NCBI RefSeq assembly: GCF_000247695.1
Contig: NW_004624783.1
Location: 4,707,508-4,771,507, forward strand
Direction: 5' to 3'
Length of the DNA: 64,000 nt
Source: Heterocephalus glaber
Taxonomy: Eukaryota > Chordata > Mammalia > Rodentia > Bathyergidae
Shown piece after piece: positions 44,257 to 53,969 of this stretch. The notes beneath the pieces were generated by a model. That model did no database searches, was not told the origin of the DNA, and saw only the letters and a list, made by a program, of their open reading frames with translations. The position numbers and the translations under genes are program-made. Position 1 is the stretch's first letter; the number at the start of each line of letters is the position of its first letter.

Positions 44257-45177
44257 GTATACACTATAGGTGACCATTTTTCCAGCCCCAGGTACATTTC
44301 CTCAAGTGCACCCCATGGCACCTTTGGGCCAGCACCACGGTCAGGCATTTAGTCATGGAGACCCACCCTTTAGGTACTGACTGATCTGTGTTCCAGGGAG
44401 GCTGCAAAGGTTATGCTGACTTGGCAAAATAACCTCAATCTCAGGGACTGAAATCGCAGTTCACTTCTTCCTCCCACTACAGAGCCACCATAGGTTGAGC
44501 TTGGGCTCCACACTCTTCTCTTTCCAAAGAGAAGCTGGCAGAACCTCTCTGTCTGGTCACAGGGCAGCAGGAAGGGGAGAGAGGATCAACACTAGGTCTT
44601 CAGATCATCCACATGTGAGTAGCGTGTAGCCCTTCCACTTACTTTCTCATGACCACAAGTCATGCAGCTGGGTCTAATCACAAGGGAACATGAGTGAGAG
44701 TCTATCTTCTGCCCAGCATGGGGAAAGCTGAATCTGTGTACGCCTATAGCATTCCTACATACTGTTTATGGAGGTATATGTAACTATTGAATTGAACCAG
44801 CAGGACTCATGGGTGTAATCAGAAAGTAATCTTACTGTTCCCTTTTAATGCTCCTTAAAATTTATTTGATTAGGCATATTCTTCCCTACCCCAGAATGGG
44901 TTTTTTAAGCAGTGCTAGTCAAATTATGTCCTCCAGTCAATTAATAATGTCTATCTTAGTGTAATCATCATAATTTTAAATTTTATTTGGTAATTCTTTT
45001 TATCGGGCAATTATTGCCATAATAATGCTACGTAATAAACCTCCCCAAAGCTCAGCAATACACAGAAATGAGCATCTACTTCTAGCTCAGAAGTCTGGGA
45101 GTCAGCTTGGTAAGTTTGCTGGTTCTGGTTGGGTTTAGGTGTGAGTGCTCCTTCTCGGATTTTGTTTGAGTGTTTTG
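44257..45177. other. Noncoding stretch with a possible old repeat
   Basis: Mostly unrecognised. 'aataaacctccccaaagctc' near 45034 with 'tagctcagaagtctgggagt' resembles an old mammalian repeat whose name I cannot give. Confidence 0.3.
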
Positions 45178-45322
45178 TTTTGTTTTTGAGACAGTGTGTT
45201 GCTAAGTAGCTGTGACTGTCCCTGAACTTGCTATCTAGCCCAGGCTGCCCTAAAACTCATAATCCTTCTGCCTCAGCCTCCCATGTGCTGGAATTACAGG
45301 TATGCACCAGCACACCCAACTG
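45178..45322 (-). mobile_element. B1 SINE with internal duplication (antisense)
   Basis: 'gtttttgagacagtgtgttg' to 'gtgctggaattacaggtatg', with a duplicated central block ('tgaacttgctatctagccca'). Same B1 layout as at 32275, on the other strand. Confidence 0.82.
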
Positions 45323-45665
45323 AGCATTCATTCTTAAGAAACCAGTTTACCTGGCCATCGTCTAGCAATGGTGGCAGAAATGTGAGACAGTTCCCCCGTG
45401 CAAGCATATCTTAAGCCTCTGTTCACATGACAGCAGCTAACACCCTATCGGCAAGTCCCCCAGCCAAGCCCCATACCCACAGGGAAGGCGAAGAGAAGAG
45501 ACAGTCACAAAATCAAAAGCCACTTTCCCACTGCACAGCTTCAGACCAGCCACAGCCAAGCCATCCAGTGAGGAAGGAGACTGCCTTCTCCTCCTCCTTA
45601 CCAGGAAAATCCGCCCCTCCTTTCTACTCTTGCCAATCTTGGTTTCCAAACCTCCCAAGTCACAG
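45323..45665. other. Unannotated noncoding stretch
   Basis: The plus- and minus-strand open frames of 89 and 112 residues cover one another and run into the ID, so no gene is called. Confidence 0.4.
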
Positions 45666-45796
45666 AAGAAAGAGAGATAAAGAGCTAGGGATTTAGCCCA
45701 GTGGTTCCAGTGCCTGCCTGGAAAGCGCAAGGTCCCGAGTTCAATCTCCAGTACCAAAACAAACAAACAAACCAAAAAAAAAGAAAGAGAGATAAA
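45666..45796 (+). mobile_element. ID SINE with perfect 16-bp target duplication
   Basis: 'aagaaagagagataaa' at 45666-45681 and 45781-45796 flanks an ID ('gagctagggatttagcccag' to 'agttcaatctccagtacc') with an (AAAC)n-rich tail. Confidence 0.94.
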
Positions 45797-46385
45797 AAGA
45801 AAGGATCCTGAGAGCTCCTACCTGACCAGTAGCGCCGTCAGTCTCTGGGCCATGACTCGAGGTCACTGTCATGGACACTCACAGGTCTGCCAGGTCTCCA
45901 GAGATCCTTGTGCTGTCCAGTGCACACCCTCACTGGCTGGCCGCTCTCTCCTTCCTTGACTCTGGGCATCTGGAAGGGCAGGAAGCCACAAAGAAGCCAC
46001 CTCTCCCTACTATATCTTCAGAGCAGCTGGTCTTTAGTGGCCACCTTAGTCTCTCCAGAGAGGGTCTGACTCCAGGCCTGAGCAACCCTGTGTGCAGAGG
46101 GGAGGTAGGAGCCAGGCCCTCTGAGCCCCAATTCGGAGGATGGTGCCTGTGACCCAAAGCCCACCAGCAATAGCTGACACATAAAATCGCCTCGAATCGC
46201 AAATCCCTGACTCACGTGATCTCATGGCAGATGAGGGTTAAGGACTCAGCACCTCATCCTCCTTTGTAAATCCCTCACCAGGGACTTGCACCTCATCTAT
46301 TGTCTGGGCGCTTCGATGGAGGCTTCCTTCCACTTGACAGACCTACTGTATGGACCCACAAATGCATTTAGTAATAGCATTAAAA
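45797..46385. other. GC-rich noncoding stretch
   Basis: No gene recognised. Open frames on both strands over 45871-46215 are mirror images without domains. Confidence 0.4.
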
Positions 46386-46500
46386 TATGACCAAGGGCTT
46401 TGGATTTAGCTCAGTGGTTTCACCGCCTGCTGCACAAGCTCAAGGACCCAAGTTCGATCCCTGGTACCAAAAAATAAAAATAAAATAAACTATGACCAAG
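46386..46500 (+). mobile_element. ID SINE with target duplication
   Basis: 'tatgaccaag' at 46386-46395 and 46491-46500 flanks an ID of the 'cctgctgcgcaagcg' subfamily with an (AAAAT)n tail. Confidence 0.93.
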
Positions 46501-46502
46501 AG

Positions 46503-46689
46503 ATGGGGGCAGGAAGCACACACCTGTAATCCAAGTACTCTAGGAGGCTGAGGCAGGAGGATTGAAAGTTCTAGCTCAGTTTGGGCAGATTAGTGATTAG
46601 TGATTTAGGGAGACCCTGTCTCAAAATGAAAAATAAAAAAGGGCTGGGGATGATGTTCAGTGCCAGGGCTCTGAAGTTCAATCCCCAGC

Positions 46690-46728
<39 letters not shown>
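46503..46728 (+). mobile_element. B1-dID composite SINE with (GA)n
   Basis: B1 half 'gcaggaagcacacacctgta' to 'gagaccctgtctcaaaatg', then ID half 'gggctggggatgatgttcag' to 'agttcaatccccagcacc', then (GA)n at 46694-46728. It begins right at the ID's downstream target duplication. Confidence 0.82.
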
Positions 46729-46731
<3 letters not shown>

Positions 46732-46823
46732 TTCCAACTTCTGGACCATTGCCATGCCCCTAGGGAGGGAACCAACAAGTAGAAGCCCATGAAGAGGGGC
46801 ATAGATGGAGATATGAGGGGTCA

Positions 46824-46898
46824 GGGGCACTGGGGACTGAACTCAGGGCCTCATGTGCTTGCCACATGCTCTACCACTGTGCTACATCCCCAGCCTCA
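46824..46898 (-). mobile_element. Old ID SINE (antisense)
   Basis: 'gcactggggactgaactcag' to 'gtgctacatccccagcctc', with 'tgctctaccactg', is the antisense older ID form with the 'gtagagca' segment. Confidence 0.85.
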
Positions 46899-46901
46899 AG
46901 A

Positions 46902-47391
46902 TGATAAATTTCATGTGTCAACTTGGCTGGGCCATGGAATCCTGAGATATCTCATTAAACTTTATTCTAGATGCTCTTGTGAGAGAATTTTTAGATGAGA
47001 CTAATATTTACAGCAGCAGGCTTTGAGTAACCCAGACTGGCCCCTGCCATGGGGTGGGCCTCATCTGATCAGTTGAAGACTGGAATAGAATAGATGGGCT
47101 ATGTTGCCAAGAGGCAATTCTGCCAGTGGAAAATCTTTGAATTTGAACCGCACCTCTTCCCTGGTCATCAGCCTGCCTCCTGGCTTATCTTGAAGATTTT
47201 TAATTTGGTAGCTTGGCTGCACATTTACAGAGGCCAATTCTTAAATAGATAGATAGACAGACACACAGACAGACAAATAGAACTAGACAAAGGATGAATG
47301 ATGAAAGGGAGGGAGGGAGGGATGGAGGGATACATACACCTATGAACTTGCCCTGTATTTTCTGTCTCTCTAGGGAAGGCTGACTAACACA
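46902..47391 (+). mobile_element. MLT2-type ERVL LTR
   Basis: Begins 'tgataaatttcatgtgtcaa' and ends 'ggaaggctgactaacaca'. 'gtgggcctcatctgatcagt' and 'tgaagactggaatagaatag' are landmarks of MLT2 LTRs. A simple-repeat patch (GATA/GACA, GGGA) at 47243-47325 replaces the usual region before the end. Confidence 0.72.
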
Positions 47392-47654
47392 AGGACTTAA
47401 CTACAGATGGCCAAGGTGGAACAAGATGAATATCACATCTTGTACAAGTTTTCTTTTTCCTTTTCTGTTAAACCCTACATACACAGTTCCTGCCTTTTGC
47501 CACAGTGCATTTTATCCTTAGGTCAGGTTATGTTTCTCTTGGCCAATGGCTGCTTTGAGACAAATGCATTCCTGGAAACCACACTGTAAATCCAATTGTC
47601 ATAAAGCAACTTGGGCTTTCCCATGAAAACAATGTTACACTGAATGATAACAGC
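47392..47654. other. Unannotated noncoding stretch
   Basis: Nothing recognised. Confidence 0.4.
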
Positions 47655-47870
47655 AGGGGTAGTGCCCTGCCTTGCACAGGACTTTAGTAGTGCAGAGAGG
47701 ACTCTCACATCCACTGTTGCATTTAGCCCTGGCAGGCTCACAATATGTTCTCTTCATTGTATAGGAGAAACTGAGGCTCAAAGAAGCACTTTACTAGCAT
47801 CACACACTCCTAAGGGACTGAATCGGGACCCACTCTCTAACCTCATAAGGTCTCAGCTTCCATCAAATCA
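47655..47870 (-). mobile_element. MIR SINE (antisense)
   Basis: 'gcatttagccctggcaggct', 'cattgtataggagaaactga' and 'ggctcaaagaagcactttac' give antisense MIR order. Confidence 0.68.
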
Positions 47871-48319
47871 TACACACAATGAAAAATGCAGCCAAATGCA
47901 AAGACTCTAGAATGCTAAGCCTCCATGATTGTTTAAAAATTATAAGACTGTGCTCTTAAGTCACATAAAAGAGGAAAATGAGCATATTGATTGCTCAAGA
48001 GACCCTTAAACTATAAAGCAACCATATAACACATAAATAATCAGCTCTGCCCACCACAAAGCTACTTACCTAAAACTATTGCACTTCACCACCATCCATC
48101 CTAAGCACTTAATGAGCAATCATGCACTCCTCTGAATGAACCACAACAGTGTATCGGACCCCCTGAATCCATGCACTTTTCTAGCCCTTTTGTTAACGCC
48201 CTTTGAGTTCCTTTGGTTTTCCTCAAAACAAAATTTAAATTCATAAACAAGGTCACTTGTATCAGTCTGGGTTAGGTAGGGGGACAAGCAATGTGGACAT
48301 CACTTAAAGAAGGGCTGGG
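47871..48319. other. Unannotated noncoding stretch
   Basis: Nothing recognised. Confidence 0.4.
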
Positions 48320-48530
48320 CTCGCTGGGTTCAATGGTGCATACTTGTAATCCCAGCTATTCAGGAGGCTGAGGCAGGAGGTTAGCAGTTTCAAAACCAGC
48401 CTCAGCAACTTAGAGAAACTCTGTCTCAGAGAGAGAGAGAGAGAGAGAGAAAGGCCAAGGATGTAGCTCAGTGGTAAAGTGCTTGCACAGTACACATACA
48501 TGAGGTCCTAGGTTCAATCCATGCCCAGCC
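48320..48530 (+). mobile_element. B1-dID composite SINE with (GA)n linker
   Basis: B1 half 'ttcaatggtgcatacttgta' to 'agagaaactctgtctcag', (GA)n at 48427-48450, then ID half 'ggccaaggatgtagctcagt' to 'aggttcaatccatgcccag'. The linker A-run has turned into (GA)n. Confidence 0.85.
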
Positions 48531-48548
48531 TGGCAACGAAAACAAAGG

Positions 48549-48583
48549 AAGAGGAGGAGGAGGAGGAGGAGGAGGGGGAAGGC
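48549..48583 (+). repeat. (AGG)n microsatellite
   Basis: About ten 'agg' units ending in a G-run. It creates Pro/Leu-rich translation on the minus strand that is not a gene. Confidence 0.92.
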
Positions 48584-49417
48584 TGGCTTGCAGGCACCAT
48601 GAAGTAGGCTCAGAAACATTGGCAGGGGGAGAGGTACCCACTAAAGTAGCCAGAAACCATGGCTGAGGCCTTCGTCCTCTCTGCAGGGCTGCTGTAGTGA
48701 CTCCGGGGCCTGCCTGGCTCCCTCCCTCCTCCCTCTTCCCCCTCCCCACACCCTTGTCATCTCTGCAGATCCAGCCAGGGCCCAGGCCCTGGAATCTCCC
48801 TAGCCCTGACTGGCTGCAAACAAAGCTGTGCCTTGGGGACACAGCATGCCATGGTGTCAGCCTTGATATGTGACCCCTACTTTTTCCCACCACCCCCTGT
48901 AGACTTCACCAGCCCCCATGTGGAGGAAGTGGCTTTGATCGCCAACTTGTTCTGGTTCCCCAAGACCTGAGTGTGCTCCCAGCCCTCCACAGCCTGCCGT
49001 AGCCCTTGGACCTGCGACAAGGGTCACAGGTCATGTGTCCCAGCCTCCGGAACCCCAGCTCTGGAGAGCCCCTTGAAGCTAACGACCCATGGGCAACAAG
49101 CTATCGGTGTCCCTCAGGCCTTGGGGCTCATCCATCCCCACTTCCTGTGATATCATGAGCTGCGGCAGATCCCGGACCCAGGAAGAACCTGTGTTCCAAA
49201 TTCATGCTCTGGGGTGCCTTAGACCAAAAATGCCTAGGCAATGACTTAGCAGAATACATGAGCCCCTGAGTGGCAGCAAGAGGGGAGAAAAGGGGTTCCA
49301 GTGGCTGGAGCTACAGAGACCTAAAAAGTATTCATACAAAAAGTACCCACCAGCTGCCGACCCAGGTTCAAGGGCTCAGAGAACAGAGCTGTCGGGTATC
49401 TCAGCAGCCTTTGGATT
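48584..49417. other. GC-rich noncoding stretch with one exon-like acceptor
   Basis: At 48879-48903 a pyrimidine tract ends 'ccctgtag' followed by a short frame, about 22 residues ending FWFPKT and a stop near 48969. This could be a terminal exon or chance. The 141-residue minus-strand frame at 48468-48893 includes the (AGG)n repeat and is rejected. Confidence 0.25.
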
Positions 49418-49518
49418 TTTTTTTTTTTTTTTTTTTTGGTACCAGGGATCAAACTCGGAACCTTGCGCTTGCGAGTTTCGAGGCAGGCACCGGAACCACT
49501 GAGCTAAATCCCTGGCCC
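49418..49518 (-). mobile_element. ID SINE (antisense) with long poly(T)
   Basis: A 20-base T-run then 'ggtaccagggatcaaactcg' to 'ccactgagctaaatccctgg'. The core has an 8-10 base insertion ('gagtttcga'). Confidence 0.9.
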
Positions 49519-50170
49519 CAGCCTCAGACTTTTATCCTGGAGGTCCGCATGGACCAAAGGACTGGGGAAGTCAGTACCTAGTGAACCAGGCTGTGAAGTC
49601 TAAGCTTGGCCTAATCTGTGCCTCTGAAAACATCATCACATATGCACACCTCTGAGCCCCCAACGTGCAAAGCCCACTGACCTCTAGTGTGGCTTTGTAA
49701 CAACATCTCTGAGGATTTGGGGGGCTTTATATCTGCTTGTCAGCATTGTATATGGGCAGCAGTGAGTTCAGTGATTAGCAACTGGTGTCAAGTGTACGTT
49801 CAAAGCTAGCAGGTCTATTAGAAAAAATAATTCTACATCAGTGTTTCTCAAAGTGTGCCCCAGACCCTTGCACAATCTAGAATTGACCAAAGCATCAGCC
49901 TCCCCTGGAGGAGCCCTGACGGAGACTCTCGGGTGGGCTGGGCAACAAGCCCAAGTCATGTTTCATTCACACTAAATCCACAGTTCATGGCTGCATCCAG
50001 GATTCACCTCCTTCAGATAGCTCTGAAGAAGACCAGAGAGCTGGATCCCCCGCAGAGGGAAATTTAATTGGTCAGGGAGGGGCAGCCTGGTCCACACCCA
50101 GAGTGACTCACTGTGCCAGCAAGATGAGCTCACTGCATGGGAGTTGAAGAACTTTATGGAGCCTGTTTCA
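49519..50170. other. Unannotated noncoding stretch
   Basis: Nothing recognised as a gene or RNA. Confidence 0.4.
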
Positions 50171-50289
50171 AAAATAGAGTGACTGGGCCAGGGATTTAGC
50201 TCAGTGGCTCAGCACCTGCCTCGAAAGTGCAAGGTCCAGAGTTCGATCCCCAGTACCAAAAAAAAAAAAAAAAAAAAAAATAGAGTGAC
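50171..50289 (+). mobile_element. ID SINE, first of two hits at one target
   Basis: 'aaaatagagtgac' at 50171-50183 and 50277-50289 flanks an ID ('gggccagggatttagctcag' to 'agttcgatccccagtacc') with a 24-base A-tail. A third copy of the target lies after the adjoining B1. Confidence 0.95.
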
Positions 50290-50452
50290 CAGCCAGGCAT
50301 AGGTGCACGCCTATAATCCAGCACTTCGGAAGCTGAGGCAGGAGGGTTGTCATGAGTTCGAGGCCAGCCTAGGCTACATAGTGAGTTCAAAGCCAGTCTG
50401 CACTACATAGCAAGACCTTATCTCAAAACAAAACAAAAAAATAGAGTGACCA
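50277..50452 (+). mobile_element. B1 SINE with internal duplication, second hit at the same target
   Basis: 'aaaatagagtgacca' at 50277-50291 and 50438-50452 flanks a B1 ('gccaggcataggtgcacgcc' to 'gcaagaccttatctcaaaac') with the duplicated 'ctacatagtgagttcaaagc' centre. The left duplication is shared with the ID. Confidence 0.95.
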
Positions 50453-50610
50453 ACTTGTGAGTTGGCCTAGTGCTTCCCTTATTTTAACACTCCAATTTCT
50501 GTGTTCCAGGAAGCCCCTCGGTCCTGGGAAAATGGGGACTATAGGTCGCCTGAGTACAGGATGGCATCCATGTGCAGTTAAAGATCAAGAGAGCACAAAT
50601 GTGCTGTGTT

Positions 50611-50732
50611 AAGAGCAAAGCAAAGGGGCCAGGGATTTAGCTCAGTGGTTCCGGTGCCTGTCTCGCAACCACAAGTTCCTGAGTTCGATCCCTGGTACCA
50701 AAAAAAAGATTAAAAAAAGAACAAAGCAAAGG
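50611..50732 (+). mobile_element. ID SINE with 16-bp target duplication
   Basis: 'aagagcaaagcaaagg' (50611-50626) and 'aagaacaaagcaaagg' (50717-50732), differing at one base, flank a first-subfamily ID with an 'aaaaaaaagattaaaaaaa' tail. Confidence 0.94.
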
Positions 50733-51274
50733 ACAGAGCCTACTGTTTCCAGGTGCCCCCCACTCCCCGCCATTGCTCCCAGACAGAGGACTCACAGGGA
50801 ATCGGATCTGCTGCAGGAAGGTGGCTGCTCCCCAGCGCTAGTCCTGATTTCCTGGTAGCTCACAAAGCATTTCCATGCTGGCCCAAAGTTTTTGTTTCCT
50901 GTTCCCTCCCATGCTATTTTTAGGGCACGAAGACATTTCCTGACTGGGTCTGTCCCACCCACCTTGGGTCCCTCCCAGCCTCTGCCACGGGGATGTATAC
51001 AGGATGGGCCTGAAGTAGCTCATCTGGGGTCAGGAACCCTGGTGTCCAGAGGAGCACCTGAGCACCCAACAGGTAGTACTGCAGCTACCAAGTCCTACTG
51101 GGTGAGCTGTCCCCAGGGTAAGTGGCTTTTTAAAAAAACCTTGGAAGCCTTAAAGTAGTATGTTCCCTTTTCAGTTCCAAGTTCCTTAGATTTTTACACA
51201 TCAGTCTGCAGCCTTAAAGGAGTGAATGTCCAAATAAGTGGGGGTCCATCTTTAGCCTCTTCCTTTTTTGTCCT
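50733..51274. other. GC-rich noncoding stretch
   Basis: Nothing recognised. Short frames only. Confidence 0.4.
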
Positions 51275-51360
51275 GTCTTTTTTGCAGTGCTAGGGATCGA
51301 ACTCAGGACCTCACACATGCTAGGCAAGCGCTCTCCCACTAAGCTACACCCCTAGCTCTG
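51275..51360 (-). mobile_element. Old ID SINE (antisense)
   Basis: 'gcagtgctagggatcgaact' to 'actaagctacacccctagct', with 'gctaggcaagcgctctccca', is the antisense older ID form. Confidence 0.88.
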
Positions 51361-51730
51361 GCTCTCATTTTCTAATGCCTCAGTAGTCATCTATCTGTGC
51401 TTGTCTCATTAAAGCTCCCAGAAATCATAGAAGTGGCAAGGATCTCCATTTCGTGAGGTCAGCAACCCTAAACTAGATAAACAAGATACCCTAAGGCACA
51501 CAGCAGACAGCCGTCCCCAAGCCCAGTCGGACCGGCTGAAAGCCTCTATGACAGTATTTCTCAGTCTTTTCCCCCATAATTCCCTTCCTAAGGAGGCTTT
51601 ATAGACATTTTCCCCAATTCTCCCTCCTTCATGAAATTATAATACTCCAGATATATGGTACATCCAAGTAGGGACTGGAAGTGTACCTGCTTTAGGTACA
51701 TAAAAAGACTCCATGTTTCAAGAACCCATT
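51361..51730. other. Unannotated noncoding stretch
   Basis: Nothing recognised. Confidence 0.4.
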
Positions 51731-51985
51731 GTAGCTGAATGTGATGGCACACAAATGTAATCCCAGCTATTTGGAAGGCTGAGGCAGGAGAATCGCAAAT
51801 TCAATGCCAGCCTGAGCAACTTAACAAACCCCTATCTCAAAATAATGTTTGAAGGGCCAGGGATTTAGCTCAGGGGTTCCGCTGCCTGCCTTGCCAGCAC
51901 AAGGTCCTGAGTTATATCACCGGTACCAAAAAGGAAAAATGACAACAATAATAACGTTTGAATCCCTGGTACCACACACACACAC
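51731..51985 (+). mobile_element. B1(-dID) SINE split by a young ID
   Basis: B1 half 'gctgaatgtgatggcacaca' to 'aacccctatctcaaaataat'. After an inserted ID, the text 'gtttgaatccctggtaccac' resembles an ID 3' end and a (CA)n tail follows, so the host was probably a B1-dID. Confidence 0.65.
51841..51962 (+). mobile_element. ID SINE nested in B1-dID, with target duplication
   Basis: 'aataatgtttgaa' (51841-51853) and 'aataacgtttgaa' (51950-51962), differing at one base, flank 'gggccagggatttagctcag' to 'atatcaccggtacc' with a degenerate A-rich tail. Confidence 0.9.
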
Positions 51986-52899
51986 AAAGAAGCAATTTCA
52001 TCCCTTTCAAGTGCCTTTACTCTGGCTGAGAATGCCAGCAAGGTTTAAAGTCAGACTGCTTCGTTCCCCATATTGGTTTTGGGTGGAAAGGAAAACGTTT
52101 TCCCAAACTAATGTCTTCAGAACTCTAGTGGGCCAAGGTTGTCACCAAAAGGGCTCTATGTCCAAAGACACTTGGGAGTGAAGGCTGCAACACCTCCCAC
52201 CTCTTGGAAAGTCATTTATCCAAGTATCTGAGGCACTACTTTACAAAGAAAACCTGTCTGTTACTTCCACGATAACACGGTCTAATCTAAGCTGGCTGCA
52301 GTATTGGTCTCTTCTTTTTCCATTCTCATCTCTCTCGCACTCTGATTTTGAAATGAGTGGCTATGAGTCGATATTATACATTTCTTTGAGCTAGTGTTTC
52401 CAGAACTTACTTTTGAAAATGCTATGGTGGGGAGAGTTGCTTTGTGTCCCAGGGGGCCGCAGCCCTGTTTGTTGGTCTTCGTGGGGAATGACTGGAACAC
52501 ACAGCTGACCCAGCCGTGCAGGGTGTTCCCACTGGGCACAGGCAGAAGCACCATGGTGATTCCATCAGACCCTTGCTTACTTAACAAAAATGTGCAGCCC
52601 ACTTCACAGCAGAGCAGGGAGCTGCCACACCATGGTCCGCCTGGAAGCCAGGGCCTCCCAGCGACAGCCAGCTGCAGCCCCACCTGGCAGCCGCACAACA
52701 CACAGCCCTGGAACAATCAGCAGAAGCCCCAGGTGCTCCCCAAGCCACTCTACCTGGTCTGTCACCTAGAAATCTCCTGCCTTGTCATCACTCTGCAGCC
52801 CAGTCTTGATCTAGAAAAGGTGACAAACCCGGTCCCTCCAGGGCTTTATAAAATCTGACCCCAGAGCCCACGCAGACCTGCTGACTTAGCGTTCCAGAG
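51986..52899. other. Noncoding stretch, no gene supported
   Basis: Open frames of 154 residues (+, 52394-52858) and 144 residues (-, 52282-52716) overlap in opposite directions. Neither shows a signal peptide, domain or codon pattern I recognise, so neither is called. One could be a decayed pseudogene. Confidence 0.35.
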
Positions 52900-53830
52900 G
52901 CTCGGGTGTGAGTTCACGCGGACAGAGCTGGTTAAGACCCTCGTTTGTTGAGCCAGCCAGAGCCGCTAGAGGTTAAACGCCCCCAGACTTGGGCACTACG
53001 GCTCCCCCTGTGCAACCGTGCGGGAGCATTTATCGTGGCCTTGGCCTCTGGGGGGCAGTGTGGACCCTATTGGCCTTTGTCCCCGGTGCGGAACACAGTG
53101 GCAGGCACGTGCTGTTGCCCAGAGGCCGGAGGTACACATGAGTGAGGGGTCGTCTCAGGGCGGGCAGTCGCTCACCCATCGGGAAGCGGGATCAGCACGA
53201 ACGCCGGAAGGACGCCCGCGCTGCACGCCTGATTAGTCGCACAGAGTTGCCCGAACCGTTCGGTTAATTCGGTTTAATCTCAAATCACCGCTTTGTTTGT
53301 TTTAAAAATCATTATTAGAAAAAACACAGCTGTCGGAGAGTGTGAAGTCCTCTAGTCACCCTGTCCCTGCTCCCGGCTCTGGCAGGGATGAAGTGTAAAG
53401 GGACTGTTCCACACAAAGGCCGCCTGACAGCCTCACTGATGGCACCGCTACCGCCATCCACGAGTGCCCCGAGAGCCACCACGGCCCCTCGGCTCAGGGT
53501 GTCCCCCTCGCAGCCCCCTGGGCGGTGGGCACCTGGGGAGTTATCGCTCCCCTTTATGCCTGAGAAGTTCAGAGGGAAACTCGCCTCCCGTGGCACGGAG
53601 GTGGGGGAGAGCCGGTGGGGACAAGAGGGAGGCCCAGGGAGCTGGGACGGGAGAAGGGAGGGCCAAGGAGAGAACGTGCCCAGCCCGCAGCTGTGGGTGA
53701 AACGCCCTGTCAGCTGCCACTCTCGGCCACCAGGTGGCGGCCCAGGGCCGTCTGATCCGACAGCGGCGCTCTGGCGCAGCTGCCCAGGGGGCAGCCAAAG
53801 GCCGCCGCCGCGGAAGCTGGAAGGCGGGAA
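52900..53830. promoter_or_regulatory. CpG-dense segment (candidate CpG island)
   Basis: CpG dinucleotides are frequent here ('ccgtgcgggagc', 'gcacgaacgccggaaggacg', 'gaaccgttcggttaattcgg', 'ggccgccgccgcggaag') and scarce in the flanks. It is GC-rich and repeat-free, as at a CpG-island promoter or orphan island. No TATA box or gene start is evident. It ends at a C/A-only tract and includes a CTCF-like motif. Confidence 0.5.
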
Positions 53831-53969
53831 AGGGCTGAGAAGGACGCCCCACTACACAAGTCACAACACACACCCCACAACACAGACCACACACACCGCA
53901 ATGCACACGACGCACAGCACAGCACACACACAACACAGACCACAACACATATCCACACACGCTCCATAA
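53388..53969 (+). other. Longest open frame in window, 193 codons, probably noncoding
   Basis: It is open mainly because the CpG-dense segment has few stops, and its last quarter is a Thr/His-rich translation of the C/A tract. No domain is recognised. An overlapping minus-strand frame of 179 codons shows the same low stop density. Coding is unlikely. Confidence 0.3.
53727..53740 (+). promoter_or_regulatory. CTCF-like core motif
   Basis: Plus strand 'ccaccaggtggcgg' fits CCASYAGRKGGCR. It is in the CpG-dense segment and in the orientation opposite to the two motifs near 28 kb. Confidence 0.5.

Noticed and set aside
52282..52858. Opposed 154- and 144-codon frames as genes
   Set aside because: They overlap on opposite strands, lack domains and splice context, and could not be linked to a known protein.
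53388..53969. 193-codon open frame as a new gene
   Set aside because: It runs from CpG-dense DNA into the C/A tract, has a mirror-image open frame on the other strand, and has no recognisable domain.
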